From Spirochaetaceae bacterium (GTDB taxonomy: Bacteria; Spirochaetota; Spirochaetia; B11-G9), in assembly GCA_030600745.1 (NCBI GenBank), contig JAUVLL010000043.1, forward strand, positions 1 through 13,689: a stretch of DNA of 13,689 bases. Direction: 5' to 3'. A program made the position numbers and the translations under genes. Numbering within the stretch: position 1 is the stretch's first letter; each line of letters opens with the position of its first letter. The notes below the pieces were generated by a model, which searched no databases, was not told the DNA's origin, and was given only the letters and a program-made list of their open reading frames with translations. Positions 1-4,888 of this stretch are shown in pieces.

Positions 1-78
1 AGAAACTTTTAAAACATAATCCAAAATGAGATCCACCCGCATAAGGGATAGAAATGGAAATCCCGCACCGGGATTGTA

Positions 79-118
79 TGTATCGTAGAGACGCAAGATC
101 CTGCGTCTGTACGATACA
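79..118. repeat. Palindromic repeat element, intergenic copy
   Basis: The arms are 79-95 and 102-118, 17 bp each with a single mismatch, around a 6-base loop (agatcc). The inner part gtagagacgcaag...ctgcgtctgtac (85-112) matches an element inside manC at 2598-2625 at 23 of 28 positions by hand alignment. This shows it is a dispersed repeat and not a one-off hairpin. It has no T-tract and no gene ends nearby, so a terminator role is not supported. Confidence 0.85.
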
Positions 119-174
119 AAACAGAATGTAATCCCGTTAATCAAATCCGGGCGGAATTGGAATGGATAGCCCGA

Positions 175-215
175 CCCTGTTCCCGGACACCCCTTGCGGG
201 TGTCCGGGAACAGGG
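175..215. repeat. Perfect inverted repeat (18-bp arms)
   Basis: The arms 175-192 (ccctgttcccggacaccc) and 198-215 are perfectly complementary, around a 5-base loop (cttgc). This GC-rich hairpin would be very stable on either strand. Similar short sequences flank it on both sides (gatagcccga before, gatatgcccga after), which suggests a unit with its own edges. No T-tract follows, so it is more like a REP/MITE-type palindrome than a terminator. Its apex (cccttgcggg) resembles the smaller palindrome at 2353-2367. Confidence 0.8.
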
Positions 216-320
216 ATATGCCCGAAAAAATAGTGAAACAGGTGATAAATTAGATTAAAAATTGAGTTTATAAAAAATTGTGTAGATTATTTCTGTTCTA
301 CGCGATAAATTTGGAGGTAT

Positions 321-1292
321 ATGAAAGAATTAACAAAACAAATAAAAAGAGACTTGTTTGATATTAAAGAAAATATCAACAAGCCTGATAAGCTTATGGA
401 GCTTTTCTCCTTTTCAAAGGAGGAGTTCGAGGGCATTATACATAATCTCAAGTTTTCAGTTGAAGGAGGGTTGTTTGAATTCAAGATCACCTCGATCAAC
501 CTTATTCTGGATCCTCTTAAATCCCTGCAGTATGATTCGAGGGCGATGGGCTCTTTTGATGATCAGATTAAACGTGCCAGGGGGCTCCTTGCAGTTACAC
601 TAATTCAGAGACTTATTGCTGTCGGGGCTGTTAAGGTTACTGATCACAAGGCTGAGGACTTTCAGGATACAGTTCCGGAACCGGTTGATTTGCCAGGCAT
701 TAAGGAGATTCTGGAGTTTGTAAACAAAGAAACTAAAACAAATCCGGCAAGTCTTAAAGATCCTTTAATTAAAAAAATTTTTATGCACATTAAGATGTAT
801 CAGAATGAAACTTTGAAGATGAATGAACTTACTGCAAAGGTTTCTGAGGATAAGCGTATTGCTCTGAAAGGAAACTTTGAGGCCACTCTGGGGGAGCAGG
901 TTACCAAAATAAGGGAAACCTATAATGAGATTATTAACAAATCTCTGAAAAAGGAGATGGCACCTGCTGTGAAGAATATTCTTATCCGATATGATTATAA
1001 GCCTATGAACAGAGTCTATATGGTTCAAATTGAGACTTTTTCCAGACTGCTGTCCACCCTGCTGTTTGCCCGTAATGAGAAGTTTCAAACAAGAGAGCTG
1101 CTTCTTGCTCTTACAAGAGATCAGAAGGAATTTACTGATCTGATTGATAAAGAGCGTGATGCATACTGCAATATTGCCCCTTTTGATGCGAATGGTTCGG
1201 AAACCGGCGACGCTTTTGTAAAGCGGATTATTGAGTTTTTAGGAAAAGAAAAGGATTGGCTGCGAATTCACCCCGGGAGCGGGAGACAGTGA
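321..1292 (+). CDS. Hypothetical protein, predicted helical and cytosolic (323 aa)
   Basis: I do not recognise this protein. The ATG at 321 follows a clear ribosome binding site (GGAGG at 313-317), so the start is well supported. The sequence is charged, rich in Lys, Glu, Leu and Ile, and appears mostly helical. It has no signal peptide, membrane segment or repeated motif that I can see. A small patch with several prolines (about residues 110-125) separates an N-terminal part from a helical C-terminal part. The stop codon lies in a short repeated sequence (cagtgaacagttatcag...), and the last residues (IHPGSGRQ) look unlike the rest of the protein, so its natural C-terminus may have been changed when the repeat arrived. 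It converges on the uma2 gene with only 7 bp between the two ends. A lineage-specific conserved protein is possible, but no function can be assigned. Confidence 0.8.
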   Translation: MKELTKQIKRDLFDIKENINKPDKLMELFSFSKEEFEGIIHNLKFSVEGGLFEFKITSINLILDPLKSLQYDSRAMGSFDDQIKRARGLLAVTLIQRLIAVGAVKVTDHKAEDFQDTVPEPVDLPGIKEILEFVNKETKTNPASLKDPLIKKIFMHIKMYQNETLKMNELTAKVSEDKRIALKGNFEATLGEQVTKIRETYNEIINKSLKKEMAPAVKNILIRYDYKPMNRVYMVQIETFSRLLSTLLFARNEKFQTRELLLALTRDQKEFTDLIDKERDAYCNIAPFDANGSETGDAFVKRIIEFLGKEKDWLRIHPGSGRQ

Positions 1293-1293
1293 A

Positions 1294-1310
1294 CAGTTAT
1301 CAGTTATCAG
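1294..1310. repeat. Short tandem/dispersed repeat, left edge of hicBA-uma2 cassette
   Basis: The 10-mer cagttatcag occurs twice with overlap (1294-1303 and 1301-1310) and again at 2370-2379 on the far side of the hicB-hicA-uma2 cassette. The stop codon of the plus-strand gene (1290-1292) adjoins it. On the other strand it supplies the last residues and stop codon of Uma2. Confidence 0.55.
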
Positions 1311-1875
1311 TAAATACAGGGTTCAGATCGATGGTTAATTCAGGAAGCGTTGACGAGGAAACTTTGCTGTCTGTGCTGTATACTCCGGATCGGAAGTACT
1401 TTCCGGAAATATCCAGTAAATATACAGTTAAAAAGTTATTGGAGGGGTCTATTATCCAGTATTCTTTTACGCCCTTTGCCTGATATAACTGGTATTTATT
1501 GTTAAGATCTTTGACTGCTGTTGAGGGAGAAAGTATTTCTACTATCCAGTCAGGGGCTCCGTTACATCCTGCTTCATCGAGTTTGGATTTATCACATACC
1601 ACAAGAAGATCCGGCTGTACAACTGTGTCTGTTTTTTTATCTTCTTCGTTTTCCGATAATCTTACATCGAAGGGAGCAACATAGACATCACAGTCTTTGT
1701 CCTTTAAATAATCTTCAATTTGGAAGAATAATTTCCCCGAAATATATTGATGTTTCCTGGTGGGAGCCGGGGACATATCCCATGCTTCCCCGTAGATTAG
1801 TTCCCATCTTTCTTCGTCGGGCCATTTCAGATAATCGTCGTAAGTGAATTTTTCATGTTTTTTGGGAATTGCCAT
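1300..1875 (-). CDS. Uma2 family (DUF820) PD-(D/E)XK nuclease-like protein
   Basis: This 191-residue protein has the hallmarks of the Uma2/DUF820 family, a PD-(D/E)XK restriction-endonuclease fold. The start is typical (FTYDDYLKWPDEERWELIYGEAWDMSPAP). The likely metal-binding acid D89 lies in VVQPDLLVVC, followed by E113 in DWIVEILSPST and a lysine (K127) in the following helix NNKYQLYQAKGVKEYWIID. The length is normal for the family. The ATG at 1875 follows a GAGGAG ribosome binding site and lies 15 bp after the hicA stop, so it is probably the third gene of a hicB-hicA-uma2 operon. The last residues (FTDN) and the stop codon lie inside a repeat. Nuclease activity is inferred from the fold only; in most members the biological role is unknown, and many copies are linked to mobile or accessory DNA. 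Confidence 0.9.
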   Translation of the reverse strand: MAIPKKHEKFTYDDYLKWPDEERWELIYGEAWDMSPAPTRKHQYISGKLFFQIEDYLKDKDCDVYVAPFDVRLSENEEDKKTDTVVQPDLLVVCDKSKLDEAGCNGAPDWIVEILSPSTAVKDLNNKYQLYQAKGVKEYWIIDPSNNFLTVYLLDISGKYFRSGVYSTDSKVSSSTLPELTIDLNPVFTDN

Positions 1876-1890
1876 GATGATTCTCCTCTA

Positions 1891-2064
1891 TCAGCTTAAT
1901 TTTTTAATAATATGATTTGCAAGAGATTCTCCAATCTCTCTGTGTCTGGGAACAGGCTGCGACATTTTTGTTACGGAATTTTGATACCAATCGTGTTTAC
2001 CACCATGTCTGATTAGTACACATCCGGATTTGCCAAGTTTTTTTATTAAATCTACTCGTTTCAT
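1891..2064 (-). CDS. hicA: HicA family toxin (mRNA interferase), 57 aa
   Basis: This small gene encodes a HicA/YcfA-like toxin with a double-stranded RNA-binding-like fold. Family members cleave mRNA and stop translation. The protein starts MKRVDLIKKLGKSGCVLIR, then has GGKHDWY with the likely catalytic histidine H24. It ends with the classic HicA tail PVPRHREIGESLANHIIKKL. All expected parts are present in 57 residues, so it looks intact. The ATG overlaps the hicB stop codon by four bases (ATGA), indicating translational coupling; an AGGAG about 11 bases upstream, within hicB, may also help. Antitoxin first and toxin second is one of the two known hic gene orders. Confidence 0.9.
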   Translation of the reverse strand: MKRVDLIKKLGKSGCVLIRHGGKHDWYQNSVTKMSQPVPRHREIGESLANHIIKKLS

Positions 2065-2252
2065 GCAAATTCCAGTTCTCCTACATGATAAACATGGGGT
2101 ATTTCACCAGAATTCAGCTCATGATATATCTCTTTAAGGTTTTCAATTAATTCTTCAAAAGTTTCACCCTGAGTTCTGTAATCAGGAAAATCTTCCCAAA
2201 ACCCAATAAAAAAACCACCTTCTTCATAATAAACATATTTATGTCGTTCCAT
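2061..2252 (-). CDS. hicB: HicB family antitoxin, short form (63 aa)
   Basis: The partner of HicA, expected to bind and block the toxin. The sequence YVYYEEGGFFIGFWEDFPDYRTQGETFEELIENLKEIYHELNSGEIP is the typical partial RNase H-like HicB domain: a beta strand, the acidic 'fPd..tqGeT.eEa..n' segment, then a helix. I place the start at the ATG at 2252 because AAGGAG lies six bases before it; the frame is open further upstream to a TTG at 2279, but that has no ribosome binding site. The protein ends right after the core domain and has no C-terminal ribbon-helix-helix or helix-turn-helix, so it probably cannot bind its own promoter alone. I found no convincing promoter upstream (2253-2413). Confidence 0.88.
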   Translation of the reverse strand: MERHKYVYYEEGGFFIGFWEDFPDYRTQGETFEELIENLKEIYHELNSGEIPHVYHVGELEFA

Positions 2253-2352
2253 ATTTTTCTCCTTATATCCAATATCCAATGCAACGATTTAATACCTCGA
2301 CCATTGCTTCTATTCTATCCTACACATCTTTATAATATAACCTATCCAGGGG

Positions 2353-2379
2353 TACCCGCAAGGGGTAAGCAGTTATCAG
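2353..2379. repeat. Small palindrome plus right-edge copy of cagttatcag
   Basis: 2353-2367 is a short palindrome (taccc/gggta around gcaag) whose apex resembles the one in the hairpin at 175-215. Directly after it, cagttatcag at 2370-2379 repeats the sequence at 1294-1310. The segments agcagtt (2368-2374) and aactgct (2388-2394) can pair, and 2395-2407 holds diverged inverted versions of the same repeat. Together these mark the boundary between the hicBA-uma2 cassette and the 3' end of manC. Confidence 0.5.
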
Positions 2380-2413
2380 AATTTAAAAACTGCTAACTGT
2401 TAACTGTATTCCC

Positions 2414-3505
2414 CTACAGGAGATCGGATCTGTTTTCAGTTTTTATCAATTCTACAGCATCCTTCACCAGCTGACCTTTGCCTTTTTTGCAAATTAACAG
2501 AGAACCATTTTTCTGGATTACCATAAGATCATCTACTCCGCAAAGAGCTACAGGGATATCGGAGAATACATAGTTATTGTTTGATTCTACTGTAAAAGTG
2601 GAGACGCAAGGCCGTGCGTCTTTACGGGAGATAGGAAGGGAAGCCATCTCGTCCCAGCTGCCGATATCATTCCATTTAAAAGAGGCGGGGACAACTGCTG
2701 TTTTAGCGCATTTTTCCATTACTGCATAGTCTATAGAGTCTCTGGGTGATTTTTCATACACGGCGGCTGTTCCGGGATTATCCATAATGACTGTAATGCC
2801 GCCTTCCAGCCCTGGGGTTTGATTTTTACCTATACCCGAAAAAATATTTGCTATATCCGGGGCGCCTTTTTCCAATTCCTCCCAGAAACGATTGAATTCA
2901 AATACAAACATCCCTGAATTCCAGAAGTAGTTGCCCTTTTTTATAAATTCTTCTGCTGTGATCTCATTGGGTTTTTCTTTAAAGGCGCTTACTTTAAACC
3001 CATTCAGCTCCTTTATGCCTGCCTCTATATATCCATATCCAGTTGCCGGCCAGGCCGGTTTTATACCAAAAGTTACAAGGTATCCTTTTTCTGCCAGTTT
3101 CCCTGCTTCCTCCACATTACTACGAAAACTTTCAAAGGGTTCAATAAGATGATCCGCCGGAAGGACAAGGACCCTTTCCCGGCCCCTCCCCTCTTCTATC
3201 AGATAACTGGCACAGGCTGCAAGTGCAGGTGCAGTGTTCCGGGGTACAGGTTCCGGCAGAACAAGAACACGGTCCATACCGCTTTCCAGTTTTGAACATT
3301 CCGCTATAACACTCTCTATCTGGTCCTTCAGTGTTATAATGAAGACGCGGCCACTCCCTGAGAGACGCAGGGCCCTCTCCATGGTAAGCAGAAGCAGAGA
3401 TTTTCCGTCTTTAACCTCAAGAAATTGTTTCGGGTTCTGTAAATTCGACGCCGGCCAAAGACGTGTCCCGGACCCCCCGGCAAGTATAAAAACGTTTTCT
3501 ACCAT
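2414..3505 (-). CDS. manC: Mannose-1-phosphate guanylyltransferase
   Basis: This enzyme makes GDP-mannose from mannose 1-phosphate and GTP in the cytosol, supplying mannose-type sugars for surface polysaccharides and glycolipids. The 363-residue protein is a single-domain GMP of the short type; it lacks the C-terminal isomerase domain of bifunctional enzymes. Motifs in order: nucleotide-binding loop AGGSGTRLWPAS (9-20), EPVPRNTAPA (85-94), PADH (116-119), TGYGYIE (155-161), FKEKP (175-179, sugar-phosphate site), WNSGMF (195-200), SIDYAVMEK (257-265) and WNDIGSWD (278-285). The ATG at 3505 follows AAAGGAGA. Residues 294-303 (RKDARPCVST) are encoded by a palindromic repeat related to one at 79-118. 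They lie in the loop after the catalytic domain, where family members vary, so the enzyme is probably active. Confidence 0.93.
   Translation of the reverse strand: MVENVFILAGGSGTRLWPASNLQNPKQFLEVKDGKSLLLLTMERALRLSGSGRVFIITLKDQIESVIAECSKLESGMDRVLVLPEPVPRNTAPALAACASYLIEEGRGRERVLVLPADHLIEPFESFRSNVEEAGKLAEKGYLVTFGIKPAWPATGYGYIEAGIKELNGFKVSAFKEKPNEITAEEFIKKGNYFWNSGMFVFEFNRFWEELEKGAPDIANIFSGIGKNQTPGLEGGITVIMDNPGTAAVYEKSPRDSIDYAVMEKCAKTAVVPASFKWNDIGSWDEMASLPISRKDARPCVSTFTVESNNNYVFSDIPVALCGVDDLMVIQKNGSLLICKKGKGQLVKDAVELIKTENRSDLL
2598..2625. repeat. Palindromic repeat element inside manC
   Basis: The arms gtggagacgca (2598-2608) and tgcgtctttac (2615-2625) pair with two mismatches around the loop aggccg. 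The element matches 85-112 at 23 of 28 positions. It is read in frame on the minus strand as manC residues 294-303, so it adds or replaces coding sequence without breaking the gene. Confidence 0.75.
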
Positions 3506-3636
3506 TGCATTCTCCTTTCAGGGGTATTATGTACCGAATGGTGTTTAAATGTGAAGGAGGAAAATGAATAATTAATTTCGAAAATTGAATCAAAATGTAT
3601 CCGGCGGTACAAAATATGGCCCATATAATAATGCAG

Positions 3637-3653
3637 GGCGCAGGCCTTGCGCC
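3637..3653. repeat. GC-rich palindrome between manC and ilvE
   Basis: The arms ggcgca (3637-3642) and tgcgcc (3648-3653) surround ggcct; imperfect pairing may extend the structure outward (gcagg.../...ctgcc). Its centre (gcgcaggccttgcgcc) resembles the centre of the element in manC (acgcaaggccgtgcgt), so it may be a diverged member of the same family. It lies upstream of the predicted ilvE promoter and behind the manC start, where a terminator is not expected. Confidence 0.5.
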
Positions 3654-3665
3654 TGCCCGGACGGG

Positions 3666-3694
3666 TTGACCCATTAATGGTGACGGCATAAAAT
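3666..3694 (+). promoter_or_regulatory. Predicted sigma70-type promoter of ilvE
   Basis: TTGACC (3666-3671) and TAAAAT (3689-3694) are separated by 17 bp, close to the consensus. Transcription would begin near 3701 and leave a leader of about 45 bases before the ilvE start. I saw no leader peptide or attenuator in it. Confidence 0.6.
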
Positions 3695-3744
3695 ACGTAT
3701 ATTATAAGGTTTCCACAAGGGAACCATACGAGACGGGAGGAATT

Positions 3745-4836
3745 ATGGCAAAAGGATTTTCACTGGCAATTTACCCCTGGGTTTATACAGCACAGAGTAT
3801 GAACGAAGGCAAATGGGATGAGATTTTCACCCTGAAGCCCCACAAAACACCTGAAGAAGAAGCTTCCATGAGTGAGGCTGAACTCGACAAGCTTCTCAGC
3901 TCAAGGAATTCCTTTGCTGAGCTGCCTCTGGTAAACTACACAACTCAGTACGGTATGGGTTGTTTTGAAGGAATGAAAGCATATCCCCAGGCTGACGGGT
4001 CTTTAAAGATCTTTCGTCCGGATGAGAATGCTGCACGTTTTGCAAGGTCTATGAAGGGTCTGGGAATGCCTCCGTTTCCCGAAGAGATATTTATTAAAGC
4101 GGCCCTGGAACTTGTTAAACGAAATGCAGATATTGGTTTCTGTCCCGCCTACAATCCTGAATGGGAGAAGGATAATTTTCTTTTTGGTGAGTCTGTTTAT
4201 CTGCGTCCTTTTTCTTATGCAGAACCCGGAATTGGCCTTGGAATAAGTCATGCACCATGGGTTGTTTTTGTTTCGACTCCTGTAGGTGCATATTTTAGAC
4301 CCGGCAATGCAAAGGCCAGAGTAACAGACAGTATTAGAGCCTTTAAGGGCGGTACCGGCTGGATTAAGTGCGATTCAAACTATGTTATTCCTATTCTTGA
4401 AAAGAAGAAGGCTGAAGCTGATGGTTTTATGGAAACCATTTTCCTGGATGCTGAAAACCATAAATATGTTGAGGAGGGATCCTCCTGTAATATATTCTTT
4501 CTATTAAAAAACGGTACTTTAGTAACTCCAAAACTGGAAGATACAATCTTGCCGGGTATTACAAGAAAGAGTTTGTTAACCCTGGCAGAGGACATGGGTG
4601 TAGAAACAGAGGAGCGTAAGATATCCATAGAGGAAGCAATGTCTGAGAGTAAAGAGTGTTTTGTTACAGGGACCGCAGCCGGTCTGGGTTATCTGGAATC
4701 CATTACAAAGAATGACAGGACTGCTGTTTTTAATAACGGGAAAATGGGTGAATTATCGGAGGCACTTCTTAAAACCCTGAAAGGTATCCAATACGGAAAG
4801 GTGGAAGACAAATTCGGGTGGATGCAATCGGTATAG
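3745..4836 (+). CDS. ilvE: Branched-chain amino acid aminotransferase (fold type IV PLP)
   Basis: This enzyme interconverts leucine, isoleucine and valine with their 2-oxo acids, using 2-oxoglutarate/glutamate and pyridoxal phosphate. The 363 residues match the longer BCAT class rather than the roughly 310-residue E. coli IlvE type. Visible features are the N-terminal YTTQYGMGCFEGMKAY (65-80), FRPDENAARF (90-99), YLRPF (152-156), RAFKGGTGWIKCDSNY (198-213) with the probable PLP lysine K208, EEGSSCNIFF (243-252) and LPGITRKS (269-276). Many BCATs have GGNY after the lysine; here it is DSNY, which may mark a subfamily. The ATG at 3745 follows GGGAGG (3735-3740). It is probably transcribed alone from the promoter at 3666-3694. 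It converges on flcA with 52 bp between; ccccct/aggggg arms at 4838-4859 could form a weak stem, but no T-tract follows. Confidence 0.93.
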   Translation: MAKGFSLAIYPWVYTAQSMNEGKWDEIFTLKPHKTPEEEASMSEAELDKLLSSRNSFAELPLVNYTTQYGMGCFEGMKAYPQADGSLKIFRPDENAARFARSMKGLGMPPFPEEIFIKAALELVKRNADIGFCPAYNPEWEKDNFLFGESVYLRPFSYAEPGIGLGISHAPWVVFVSTPVGAYFRPGNAKARVTDSIRAFKGGTGWIKCDSNYVIPILEKKKAEADGFMETIFLDAENHKYVEEGSSCNIFFLLKNGTLVTPKLEDTILPGITRKSLLTLAEDMGVETEERKISIEEAMSESKECFVTGTAAGLGYLESITKNDRTAVFNNGKMGELSEALLKTLKGIQYGKVEDKFGWMQSV

Positions 4837-4888
4837 GCCCCCTACCTTCCTGAAGGGGGTGTAAGCCCACAGATTGTGATTTATGCAA

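Larger units (their letters stand above)
1..320. other. Non-coding region rich in inverted repeats
   Basis: No convincing gene is visible on either strand. The stretch holds several inverted repeats. A small one has arms at 59-65 and 69-75 (aatcccg/cgggatt). A long palindrome lies at 79-118 and a perfect 18-bp-arm hairpin at 175-215, both listed separately. The segment cgggatt at 69-75 can also pair with aatcccg at 130-136, which would enclose the 79-118 palindrome, as if that element had inserted into an older hairpin. Two imperfect direct repeats of the form g(g/a)aatgga...cccg occur near 51-65 and 158-173. The AT-rich DNA at 250-300 could hold the promoter of the next gene; a TTGAGT/TAGATT pair at 262-288 has only 15 bp spacing and is weak. 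The purpose of the region is unknown. It looks like accumulated repeat elements rather than a structured RNA. Confidence 0.6.

Noticed and set aside
262..288. Promoter of the 323-aa gene (TTGAGT, TAGATT)
   Set aside because: Only 15 bp spacing in AT-rich DNA, where such matches are common.
1..320. Structured RNA, tRNA or CRISPR in the palindrome-rich left region
   Set aside because: No tRNA cloverleaf or acceptor end, no regular repeat-spacer pattern and no known riboswitch core could be traced. The hairpins are better explained as dispersed palindromes.
2253..2279. N-terminal extension of HicB from a TTG at 2279
   Set aside because: The strong AAGGAG lies inside the extension, correctly spaced for the ATG at 2252, and homologous HicB proteins start near that point.
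3417..3689. Minus-strand frame overlapping the manC start
   Set aside because: It overlaps the well-supported ManC start in another frame, has no family features and contains the intergenic palindrome.
4838..4859. Terminator after ilvE
   Set aside because: Arms of only 6 bp with a 10-base loop and no T-tract; too weak to call.
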